7,843 bases of DNA from Desulfobacterales bacterium (GTDB taxonomy: Bacteria; Desulfobacterota; Desulfobacteria; Desulfobacterales; Desulfosalsimonadaceae): assembly GCA_007135795.1 (NCBI GenBank), contig SLIE01000141.1:1-7843 (forward strand), read 5' to 3'. A model generated the notes under the pieces. That model was given only the letters and a program-made list of their open reading frames with translations, made no database searches and was not told where the DNA came from. A program made the position numbers and the translations under genes. Below, one piece after another: positions 1-6,638 of this stretch. Every line of letters starts with the position of its first letter. Position 1 is the stretch's first letter.

Positions 1-2127
1 CGGCGGTGCATAGGCATCGTCAACCATCTTCAGCACTTCCTTTTTGGCTTCACCGATAAGGTTGTCCTTGTTGAAAACGATACGGTCATTCGGCCTCAGA
101 AATCCCTTGCTGCGGGCATCAGCTGCTGAACTGGAAACCTTTGCCTGGGCGACGCTCATGAATGCCTGGATAAAAAATCCGGCTAAATCGGTAATCTTCG
201 CGTTTTCGGGAACATACGATATATAGTTCTGCCACAGGTGCATCATGCCGCCACCACCGGGAACAAGACCGGCGGCGATCTCAACGAGGCCCATAAAAAG
301 GTCCGCATTGGCAACCATTCGATCCGATGAAAGGCATACTTCGCATCCGCCACCCAGAGCAAGGCCATACGGTGCCGCAACAACCGGGAAGGAGCAGTAT
401 TTGGTTCTCAAGATACCTTCATGAACCGTCTTGATAAAATCATCGATTTCGGAAAACTTGCCATCTTTTGCAAGCCCCAACATGAAAGCGAGATCGCCAC
501 CAGCAGAAAATGGTGCGGGCATCCCCGGGGCCTGGTTTCCGATTACAAGTCCGACGCCGTTTTTATCCACATAATCCGCGGCTTCGGCCATAAAATCGAT
601 CATTTCCTTGTTTATGGCATTCATCTTGGAGTGATATTCAATATCAAACACCCCATCACCCAAATCAATGAGAGAAGCGGACGAAACTGATTTCACGACC
701 TTGTTTTCCTGGCGCAGATTGTACAGGCTGATCTGTTTTTCGCTGACCGGGACCGGTTTATAACTGCCAGAGGCGAAATCATAAAAATATTTCTTGCCGT
801 CCTGAATCTTGTAGAAGGTTTGATTGCCATCGGCCAGAAAATTCTTGATCTTCTCTGGCACAGCCAATCCTTCTTTTTCCATCTTTTCAACCGATTTCTT
901 TACACCAATGGCATCCCAGCATTCAAAGGGGCCATTTTCGAAATTATATCCCCATTTCATGGCATTATCGATATCAACAATAGTGTCGGAAATTTCAGGG
1001 ACCCGATTGGCGGAGTAGATCAACTGGCTTGAAATTACATCCCATGCATACTTGGCGCCCTTGTCATCACCATATACAATAGCTTGTATTTTTTCGGCTG
1101 TAGTGCCTTTCTTTTTAGCCTCCACGAGACAGGGAAACTCAACTTTTCCGTATTCTTCATATTCCAAGGTCTCGGGGTTTATCACCTTGCGAATGGTTTT
1201 CCATTCGGGAGTAAGTTCTTTTTTATAAAAACCACCCTTGGTTTTATTGCCAAGCATCTTGTTGTCGACCATTTTCTTGACGAATTCAGGCAAATCCATG
1301 GTTTCTCGCATTTCATCATCCGGGCAGAGATCATAACAATTCTTTGCCACATGATATATGGTATCGAGCCCCACCAAGTCGGAGGTCTTAAACATGGCAG
1401 TCTTGGGGCGCCCCATGGCCGGACCGAATAGCGCATCTATCTCGGGAATGGTCAACCCGTGCTCCAGCATGGCATTCATGGCCTTCCCCATTCCCTGGAT
1501 GCCGATTCGGTTCCCGATGAAATTGGGTGTATCCTTTGCCCAGACAATTCCCTTGCCCAGATATCTTTCGCAAAAATCAGCCATGAAATTGAGAACGTCC
1601 GTCTCTGTCTCAGGGCCGGGAATTATTTCAAGAAGATGCATATAGCGAACCGGGTTGAAAAAGTGGGTCCCCAGGAAATGCTTTTTCATGTCCGCACTGA
1701 GTTCCTGGGACATGTCCTTTAAAGGAATACCGGAGGTATTTGAGCTGACGACGGACCCCGGCTTGCGAACGCCGTCTATCTTCTTGAACAAATCTTGTTT
1801 AACTTTAAGGTTTTCCACAACCACTTCAACGATCCAGTCACATTCGGCAAGTTTGTCGAAATCATCGTCCAGGTTACCGATACTGAGCAGTTTCGCGTCT
1901 TTTTGGGGATGCATGAACAACGGGGGTTTTGATTTGACCGCATTGTCAAACCCCTGTTGAACTATCCTGTTTCTGGCTTTAGGATCGTTCTTTTCCTCAT
2001 CTTTGAGGTCAAACGGAACAATGTCCAAGAGTAACGTTTTAATGCCGGCACTGGCAAGTAGCGCGGCGATGCCGCCACCCATTATGCCTGAACCAATAAC
2101 GGCCGCTTTCGAAATCCTTCTTTGCAT
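1..2127 (-). CDS. 3-hydroxyacyl-CoA dehydrogenase / enoyl-CoA hydratase fusion, FadN-type (partial, C-terminus beyond window)
   Basis: Two-step beta-oxidation enzyme: hydrates trans-2-enoyl-CoA and oxidises the 3-hydroxyacyl-CoA with NAD+ in the cytoplasm. All 709 visible codons are open. The N-terminal dehydrogenase shows the dinucleotide motif G12-S-G14-I-M-G17 with Asp35 at the end of beta-2 (NAD preference), and the catalytic pair His155 (GTHFFNPV) and Glu167. The C-terminal dehydrogenase domain follows from about residue 200 (NFIGNR), with a second, degenerate copy at about 360-430. The crotonase domain starts near 484 and has oxyanion loop SAGGDL (541-546), GGGCE with Glu596 and a second glutamate Glu616, matching both catalytic glutamates of rat crotonase. 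The order dehydrogenase-then-hydratase is that of Bacillus FadN, the reverse of E. coli FadB. FadN-like proteins are close to 790-800 residues, so roughly 80-90 are missing. The start ATG has AGGAGG five bases upstream. Substrate chain length cannot be read from sequence. Confidence 0.95.
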   Translation of the reverse strand, partial: MQRRISKAAVIGSGIMGGGIAALLASAGIKTLLLDIVPFDLKDEEKNDPKARNRIVQQGFDNAVKSKPPLFMHPQKDAKLLSIGNLDDDFDKLAECDWIVEVVVENLKVKQDLFKKIDGVRKPGSVVSSNTSGIPLKDMSQELSADMKKHFLGTHFFNPVRYMHLLEIIPGPETETDVLNFMADFCERYLGKGIVWAKDTPNFIGNRIGIQGMGKAMNAMLEHGLTIPEIDALFGPAMGRPKTAMFKTSDLVGLDTIYHVAKNCYDLCPDDEMRETMDLPEFVKKMVDNKMLGNKTKGGFYKKELTPEWKTIRKVINPETLEYEEYGKVEFPCLVEAKKKGTTAEKIQAIVYGDDKGAKYAWDVISSQLIYSANRVPEISDTIVDIDNAMKWGYNFENGPFECWDAIGVKKSVEKMEKEGLAVPEKIKNFLADGNQTFYKIQDGKKYFYDFASGSYKPVPVSEKQISLYNLRQENKVVKSVSSASLIDLGDGVFDIEYHSKMNAINKEMIDFMAEAADYVDKNGVGLVIGNQAPGMPAPFSAGGDLAFMLGLAKDGKFSEIDDFIKTVHEGILRTKYCSFPVVAAPYGLALGGGCEVCLSSDRMVANADLFMGLVEIAAGLVPGGGGMMHLWQNYISYVPENAKITDLAGFFIQAFMSVAQAKVSSSAADARSKGFLRPNDRIVFNKDNLIGEAKKEVLKMVDDAYAPP

Positions 2128-2439
2128 GATAACCTCCTGACTATTAGTTTAAACAAAAAACTGAAAAAACATCGCTTAAAACACGCCAAGCCGGAACAGC
2201 AGTACGGCTGTGATGCTGGTCGATGTCAACTGCATGATGTTTTGCGCTATATTTCCAATGCGCTCGGAAAACCCTTCCAGAAAAACAGCTCACGATTCAG
2301 GGTCACGGCAGGGATTAAACAGGTCGACTGATTCTGGTCCGCCTGCTGCGCTGCCCGAAACTGATCTATACGACCTTATCCGGCTGTGATGAATGCAATA
2401 CCAATGACTCACCAACTATCTTCCGTAATTGAAGATAAA

Positions 2440-2461
2440 AATGAATGAATACTCATTCATT
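2440..2461. promoter_or_regulatory. FadR-like (TetR-family) operator palindrome
   Basis: Nine-base arms AATGAATGA (2440-2448) and TCATTCATT (2453-2461) are perfect inverted repeats around the centre ATAC. The inner 18 bases, TGAATGAATACTCATTCA, fit the consensus I recall for the Bacillus subtilis TetR-family repressor FadR (TGAATGAMTANTCATTCA). FadR controls beta-oxidation genes and is released by long-chain acyl-CoA. The palindrome overlaps the -10 element of a promoter pointing at the FadN-type gene, which suits acyl-CoA-relieved repression. No TetR gene is in the window, so the regulator's identity is inferred. Confidence 0.75.
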
Positions 2462-2486
2462 AACAGAGGGCAGGAAAGGCTGTCAA
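2459..2486 (-). promoter_or_regulatory. Predicted sigma70-type promoter for the FadN-type gene
   Basis: On the minus strand there is a perfect TTGACA (-35, bases 2486-2481), a 16-base spacer and GTTAAT (-10, bases 2464-2459, 4 of 6 matches to TATAAT). The -10 overlaps the right arm of the operator palindrome. Transcription would start near 2452, leaving a leader of about 325 nucleotides before the start codon at 2127. The A/T-rich stretch just upstream (2488-2506) could serve as an UP element. Confidence 0.55.
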
Positions 2487-2585
2487 GGGAAAATACAAAA
2501 TTTTCCAACATATTTAACACTTCCAACGTGAATGCAGAACTTCCTGGCAATCAGAAAACAAAAGTGCGGCGTGCAGGAATTTCTA

Positions 2586-2618
2586 TTGAAAATGCTTAAT
2601 TTTTGTTAATATGTTAAC
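2586..2618 (+). promoter_or_regulatory. Possible lolA promoter with overlapping near-palindrome
   Basis: TTGAAA (2586-2591) followed after 18 bases by TATGTT (2610-2615) is a weak sigma70-like match. The -10 region is covered by the 14-base near-palindrome GTTAATATGTTAAC (2605-2618, one mismatched pair). If this promoter is real, the ATG at 2611 cannot be the translation start and the start at 2800 must be used. The matches are modest and the region is A/T-rich, so chance is a serious alternative. Confidence 0.25.
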
Positions 2619-2799
2619 TGACAAATTGATTGCGCTCTTAAAAAGTCACAAAATCGGTGAAGATGGCCAAGTTAAAAGTTCCATATACAAGGCGTGTAAT
2701 GAGAATCCGCGCGCATGTAAAATTGCTAACGAAGTAAATGGGACTTTACGACGCAATCAAATTTCATATAATCCAGAAAAAAAAGGATTCACCCGGAAA

Positions 2800-3504
2800 A
2801 TGTTAAAATCATTGGCAACACTTATTATTTCCCTGCTCATCATCCCTTTCATGGCTGTCTATTCAACGGTTGACGGGGGAGAAAGCAGGCAAACAGGAAC
2901 GCGTCAGGATGTGAAATCTTCATCCGAAGAACAGGTATCGGAAATTGTGGATAAACTGAAAAAAAGATACGGCGGGGAGAGTTTTTCGGCTGATTTTTAC
3001 CAGGAATCGACGCTTGCAGCGCTGAATATATCGGATACCGCCGAAGGAAGAGCATGGTTTAAGCATCCCGGGAAAATGCGCTGGGAGTATCACATGCCTG
3101 ATGAACACGCCATTATCACAGATGGTGATACACTGTGGATATACCGTCCAGAGGAGAATCAGGTGGTAAAAGGGGATGCAACGACCTATTTCGGAGACGG
3201 CAAAGGGGCAGGGTTTCTGGCCAATTTCGATTTGGTGACCGAGTCCTTCGATGTCAGCCTGGCGGATCAGACAAGGACGCATTGGCGCATGAAGCTTGTG
3301 CCACATGAAGAGCATTATGAACTCTCGGCTATTTACCTGGTCGTCAACAAACAATCGACGGAGATCGAGCATGTCATCAGCGAAAATATTTATAAGGATA
3401 CCACAACCATTTCTTTTGAAAACCTGAGCTTTGACGGCGAACCGGACAACTCTCTGTTTGAATTTGAAATACCTATGGGAACGGATGTCATTTTAATGGA
3501 TTGA
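2800..3504 (+). CDS. lolA: Outer-membrane lipoprotein carrier protein LolA
   Basis: Periplasmic chaperone that takes lipoproteins from the inner-membrane LolCDE exporter and carries them to the outer membrane. From the ATG at 2800 the product has 234 residues and opens with a signal peptide: MLK, then a hydrophobic stretch (LATLIISLLIIPFMAVYS) with probable cleavage near residue 20. The mature part has the LolA pattern: an early ADFYQES strand, then GRAWFKHPGKMRWEY, PDEHAIITDG and LWIYRPEENQV, the half-barrel strands that line the hydrophobic cavity. AAGGA lies 12 bases before the ATG, a weak and distant ribosome site. The frame is open back to an ATG at 2611, which would give 297 residues, but that start has no Shine-Dalgarno sequence and would bury the signal peptide, so I prefer 2800. 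No lolB or lolCDE gene is nearby; the gene stands alone, convergent with serA. Confidence 0.88.
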   Translation: MLKSLATLIISLLIIPFMAVYSTVDGGESRQTGTRQDVKSSSEEQVSEIVDKLKKRYGGESFSADFYQESTLAALNISDTAEGRAWFKHPGKMRWEYHMPDEHAIITDGDTLWIYRPEENQVVKGDATTYFGDGKGAGFLANFDLVTESFDVSLADQTRTHWRMKLVPHEEHYELSAIYLVVNKQSTEIEHVISENIYKDTTTISFENLSFDGEPDNSLFEFEIPMGTDVILMD

Positions 3505-3568
3505 CAAAAGAGATGGGCGGAAAAAATTAAACAGGGTCAATGAGAAGACACACCGGAAGAGATGTTTG

Positions 3569-3627
3569 CAAATAAAGACGTTGGGAACCTGTACGGGCAT
3601 AGACAATGTGCCCGTCGGTCCCCAACG
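3569..3627 (-). terminator. Rho-independent terminator of serA
   Basis: Arms at 3579-3599 and 3609-3627 pair (CGTTGGG and ACGGGCA segments at the two ends, with a small internal bulge) around a 9-base loop. Read on the minus strand, the hairpin starts 22 bases after the serA stop and is followed by the T-rich tract TCTTTATTT. Read on the plus strand no T tract follows, so it is a poor terminator for lolA, although the stem could still slow polymerase from that side. Confidence 0.75.
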
Positions 3628-3648
3628 CCGTTATCATGACAGGGAATC

Positions 3649-5229
3649 TTAGAGTTCAAAAACTTTGATCGACTTGACCTGCTCAAGCCCCAGAATCTCA
3701 TCGGCAACGTCCGGTGTAATGGGGCTATCGGTCCGAATAAGGATTATATTATTATCACCCCCGACTTCTCTTCCCACCTGCATCCGTGAAATATTGATCT
3801 TCTTTTGCCCAAGCTTGCTACCAATGGCCCCAATCGCCCCCGGCTTATCGACATTATAAATCAGTGCAAGATGACCTTCGGGGATAATTTCGATCCTAAA
3901 ATCATCTATACGGACAATCCGTGCATCGGTTTTGCCGAAAATCGTTCCTGCCACAGTCGACTCACCACCTGTTGTTACAACTTTGGCTCTGACAAGATTC
4001 ACAAACTCATCCGATTCAAGGGATGCCGAATCCGTCAGCTTGATTCCCATCTCTTTTGCAATGGCCATGGCATTGACCGAATTGACATCCCCTGGCGCCA
4101 GATAATCGAGCAAGCCTTTCACAAATGCGGTGCTAACCGGCGTCAGATCCATATCCTGAAAATCACCCCTGTAATCGATATGGATCTCCTTGATCTGCCC
4201 GGATAAAAATTGCGCCTGCATACACCCCATGCGGTCGGCAACCCTGATAAAGGGGCTTAATTTCTCAAGGATTTTACCGGAGACAGAGGGAACATTAACG
4301 GCATTGACGATGTTATTATGCTTCAGAAAAGCAGAAATCTGGTTGGCAACCGCCACCGCCACATTTGTCTGAGCTTCAAGTGTAGAGGCACCCAGGTGTG
4401 GGGTTGCAATAACATTGTCAAGCGTAAGGAGCGGATGATCCGCCGAGGGTGGTTCTACTTCAAAAACATCAAGTGCCGCCTTGGCCACTTTTCCTGCCTT
4501 CAATGCATCATAGAGCGCATTTTCATCTACTATGCCGCCGCGGGCACAATTGATGAGCATCACCCCATCCTTCATCTGCTCAAACGCCTTCTGATTGATC
4601 ATGTTTGTGGTGTTGGGGCCTTTAGGAACATGTATGGTGATAAAATCCGATTGATTGTAGAGCTCTTCCAGTGTAACGGGTTCGAACCCCTGCTTGACCA
4701 CCGTCTCAGGAGAAATGACCGGATCATGAATGACCACCCTCATTTTCAAACCTCGCGCACGATCGGCCACCACCGAACCGATCTTCCCGAACCCGATCAG
4801 ACCAAGGGTTTTACCCGTCAATTCCCGCCCCTGCAGATACTTTTTATCCCAGCGACCCGCTTTAAGCGAGGAGGTCCCCTGGGGGATATTGCGGGACATT
4901 GCCATCATCAACGCAATTGCGTGCTCCGCGGTGGTCACCACATTTCCGCCCGGCGTGTTCATCACCACAACACCTTTTTTGGTGGCTGCGGGAATATCCA
5001 CGTTATCCAGACCGATACCGGCACGCCCGACTACCTTGAGATTCTCCGCTGCTTCCAGCAAATCAGCAGTCACTTTTGTCGCACTGCGGATAACGAGTCC
5101 ATCATAATCCCGGATAATCTCTTTTAGTGCTTCAGGGGCCAAACCGGTTTTAACATCCACATCGATCCCTTCCGCCTGGAAAATCTTAAGCCCCATTTCG
5201 CCGAGATTGTCACTGACCAGTACTTTCAT
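3649..5229 (-). CDS. serA: D-3-phosphoglycerate dehydrogenase SerA (long, ACT-domain form)
   Basis: First step of the phosphorylated serine pathway: oxidises 3-phosphoglycerate to 3-phosphohydroxypyruvate with NAD+ in the cytosol. The 526 residues match the long type. The substrate-binding part is at about 1-100 and 285-315, and the Rossmann domain at about 100-285 has G146-F-G148-K-I-G151 and Asp169. The catalytic trio of the D-2-hydroxyacid dehydrogenase family is present: Arg230 (NCARGG), Glu259 (EVEPP) and His278 (TPHLGAST). An intervening domain (about 320-445) precedes a C-terminal ACT domain (about 454-526, NVDKPGAIG and Asn479), the usual site of serine feedback inhibition. The start ATG has AAAGGGA upstream. 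The gene appears monocistronic: 317 bases separate it from mazG and its own terminator follows. serB and serC are not in the window. Confidence 0.97.
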   Translation of the reverse strand: MKVLVSDNLGEMGLKIFQAEGIDVDVKTGLAPEALKEIIRDYDGLVIRSATKVTADLLEAAENLKVVGRAGIGLDNVDIPAATKKGVVVMNTPGGNVVTTAEHAIALMMAMSRNIPQGTSSLKAGRWDKKYLQGRELTGKTLGLIGFGKIGSVVADRARGLKMRVVIHDPVISPETVVKQGFEPVTLEELYNQSDFITIHVPKGPNTTNMINQKAFEQMKDGVMLINCARGGIVDENALYDALKAGKVAKAALDVFEVEPPSADHPLLTLDNVIATPHLGASTLEAQTNVAVAVANQISAFLKHNNIVNAVNVPSVSGKILEKLSPFIRVADRMGCMQAQFLSGQIKEIHIDYRGDFQDMDLTPVSTAFVKGLLDYLAPGDVNSVNAMAIAKEMGIKLTDSASLESDEFVNLVRAKVVTTGGESTVAGTIFGKTDARIVRIDDFRIEIIPEGHLALIYNVDKPGAIGAIGSKLGQKKINISRMQVGREVGGDNNIILIRTDSPITPDVADEILGLEQVKSIKVFEL

Positions 5230-5546
5230 TTTCGGGTTTTCCCTTTACAAGATATGAGTATTTTATTTTACGATCTGATGAAATTCGAAAACACAACTAC
5301 AACCCGTACCGCGAAAAACGTTACCATGGCACTGAAATACAGTCAAAAATGTATCAACGTAAAGCTATCGTAGAAACTAAAGAAAACCATTAGTTTGTTT
5401 CCTGAAAATTCTCAAGCAAAAAACAAAGCACTCCCTGACTGGTCATCATATTATCTTCAAGGGCTGATGCGATAATTTTTATCTAAAAACAACCCTGCAC
5501 GAGAGCGATATTCACAGCAAAAAGCATGCAGTTCCCAATCCCGTAT
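5230..5546. other. Intergenic region between mazG and serA
   Basis: A/T-rich gap with no credible ORF. It contains a weak minus-strand promoter candidate for serA (5318-5346) and a perfect 7-bp inverted repeat, AAACTAA/TTAGTTT (5374-5380 and 5390-5396), just upstream of it. Near the mazG end lies AGGGCTG/CAACCCT (5459-5492 region), which encloses GATAA-TTT-TTATC (5471-5483). No clear terminator with a T run follows mazG, and I recognise no riboswitch or T-box leader before serA. Confidence 0.55.
5318..5346 (-). promoter_or_regulatory. Candidate serA promoter
   Basis: On the minus strand, TTGACT (5346-5341) and TAACGT (5323-5318) are separated by 17 bases. The -35 is good (5 of 6) but the -10 is poor (3 of 6). 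It would give a leader of roughly 80 nucleotides before the serA ATG. The region is A/T-rich and weak matches are expected by chance. Confidence 0.3.
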
Positions 5547-6317
5547 TTACGACATTTTACTTTGCTGCCACACCCGTTCCATCTCCTCCATGGACATCTT
5601 GGAGACTGGAATATCTTTTTCCCGTGCAACCTTCTCAATTTCCGCAAACCGTTTTGCAAACTTCCGGTTAGAGCGCCTGAGTGCTGTTTCCGGATCAATC
5701 TTCAGCATCCTCGCAAGATTGACCACGCTGAAAATCATATCACCAATTTCTTCTTCAATCCCTTCGTTCACATTTTCAGCCACTGCTTCTTCAAGTTCAT
5801 CGACTTCTTCCTTGATCTTCTCTATGACACCGGCGACGTTATCCCAATCAAACCCGACCCGACCTGCCGCAGACTGTATCTTCAGGGCGTAAAGAAGCGC
5901 CGGCAAGCTCTTCGGGATTCCGGAAAGAATGGAAACCCGGTCCTTTTTGCCTTCTTCTTTTTGTTTCAGTCTCTCCCAGTTAACGACGACTTCATCAGCA
6001 TCCCTCACCGATTTATCCCCGAACACATGAGGGTGTCTGTAAATAAGCTTGTCCGCCAGAAAATTTGCAACCTCCCCAATGGTAAACGCGCCATCTTCTT
6101 TTGCAATAATACTGTGAAACACCACCTGCAGCAAAACATCACCAAGCTCTTCGAGCATTTCTTCGGAATCGTCGTGTTCAATAGCCTCCGCAAGCTCATA
6201 GGTTTCTTCAATAAGCCCCTTTACCATGCTCTTGTGATCCTGCACGGCATCCCAGGGACATCCACCCGGACCGCGGAGCCTTTCCATGACCTGTATCAGT
6301 CGATCCATTTCTTCCAT
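5547..6317 (-). CDS. mazG: Nucleoside triphosphate pyrophosphohydrolase MazG
   Basis: House-cleaning enzyme that hydrolyses (d)NTPs, including non-canonical ones, to the monophosphate and pyrophosphate. At 256 residues it is close to E. coli MazG (about 263) and has the tandem two-domain arrangement. The first domain shows the opening LRGPGGCPWD and the metal-binding helix pair E37-E38 and E57-x-x-D60. The second shows E170-E171, E174 and E190-x-x-D193 (EEEIGDMIFSVVNLAR), then the family signature ALRRSNRKFAKRF (212-224). Metal ligands look intact in both domains; in E. coli the C-terminal domain is the active one. The start is supported by AAGGA seven bases before the ATG. It is divergent from the PurN-like gene and upstream of serA on the same strand, but the 317-base gap argues against one operon. 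The mazEF toxin-antitoxin genes that accompany mazG in E. coli are absent. Confidence 0.96.
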   Translation of the reverse strand: MEEMDRLIQVMERLRGPGGCPWDAVQDHKSMVKGLIEETYELAEAIEHDDSEEMLEELGDVLLQVVFHSIIAKEDGAFTIGEVANFLADKLIYRHPHVFGDKSVRDADEVVVNWERLKQKEEGKKDRVSILSGIPKSLPALLYALKIQSAAGRVGFDWDNVAGVIEKIKEEVDELEEAVAENVNEGIEEEIGDMIFSVVNLARMLKIDPETALRRSNRKFAKRFAEIEKVAREKDIPVSKMSMEEMERVWQQSKMS

Positions 6318-6430
6318 ATGGTTATCCTTCTTTCAGATCAATTCATATAATTTAAAAGTGAACGATCTGCCACCTGCCAATGGTTGCTGTGGCGGATGGC
6401 GCCCGCCTGAATGCGTCATTCAATGCGCCC

Positions 6431-6458
6431 ATTATAAAAGGCCTAAAAGGTCATTGAA
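6431..6458 (-). promoter_or_regulatory. Predicted mazG promoter
   Basis: On the minus strand a perfect TATAAT (6436-6431) is preceded, after 16 bases, by a weak -35, TTCAAT (6458-6453). Transcription would start about 110 bases before the mazG ATG. Support rests mainly on the -10. Confidence 0.4.
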
Positions 6459-6570
6459 CAACTACACAGTCGGTATTCGTCCAGGATCATATTTTTATAA
6501 CGTCCTTATCAGAAGGTAGGCTTCATTTTTTGATTCTCAAACAATCCAATAAGGCCACGTGCAAAAAACA

Positions 6571-6599
6571 TTGACAAAACGAATTGATTTTTCTACTTT
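6571..6599 (+). promoter_or_regulatory. Predicted promoter of the PurN-like gene
   Basis: A perfect TTGACA (6571-6576), 17-base spacer and TACTTT (6594-6599, 3 of 6) place transcription near 6606, about 33 bases before the ATG at 6639. Spacing and distance are typical of a sigma70 promoter. Confidence 0.5.
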
Positions 6600-6638
6600 T
6601 CCTTCAATTCAAACCATCAAACAGCAAGGCGGAGCAAA

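Larger units (their letters stand above)
2128..2799. other. Long divergent intergenic region between the FadN-type gene and lolA
   Basis: From right to left it holds the open 63-codon extension in frame with lolA (2611-2799), a near-palindrome at 2605-2618, a 7-bp inverted repeat at 2488-2506, a minus-strand promoter at 2459-2486, the FadR-like operator at 2440-2461, and then about 310 bases of apparent leader before the FadN-type start. The leader has no recognisable gene. It carries an 11-base direct repeat, CGGCTGTGATG, at 2205-2215 and 2381-2391. The ribosome binding site AGGAGG of the FadN-type gene is at 2133-2138 on the minus strand. Confidence 0.7.
6318..6638. other. Divergent promoter region between mazG and the PurN-like gene
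   Basis: The 321-base gap holds no convincing gene. On the minus strand it has a perfect TATAAT element facing mazG, and on the plus strand a TTGACA promoter facing the PurN-like gene. Between the mazG promoter and mazG are a short GGCGG/CCGCC hairpin (6391-6407) and the inverted repeat TGAATG-CGT-CATTCA (6408-6422). Confidence 0.6.

Noticed and set aside
1084..1431. Plus-strand ORFs at 421-690, 820-1032, 1084-1431 and 1655-1960
   Set aside because: All lie antisense to the continuous 709-codon FadN-type reading frame, which has complete catalytic motifs.
2122..2331. 69-codon plus-strand ORF in the FadN-type leader
   Set aside because: It begins inside the FadN-type start region, has no ribosome site on its own strand and a translation with no recognisable pattern.
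2920..3372. 150-codon minus-strand ORF opposite lolA
   Set aside because: Complement of the LolA coding region, with no family resemblance or ribosome site.
4318..5127. Long 269-codon plus-strand ORF opposite serA
   Set aside because: It lies wholly antisense to a certain serA gene. Its translation is Cys/His/Arg-rich with no domain, which is what the complement of this coding sequence produces.
5459..5492. Hairpin AGGGTTG/CAGCCCT enclosing GATAA-TTT-TTATC, considered as a mazG terminator
   Set aside because: The outer stem has a G-U pair and a loop of more than 20 bases, and no T run follows on the minus strand, so terminator function is not supported.
5526..6350. 274-codon plus-strand ORF opposite mazG
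   Set aside because: Antisense shadow of mazG; Phe/His-rich composition, no recognisable motif, and mazG has intact motifs and a good ribosome site.
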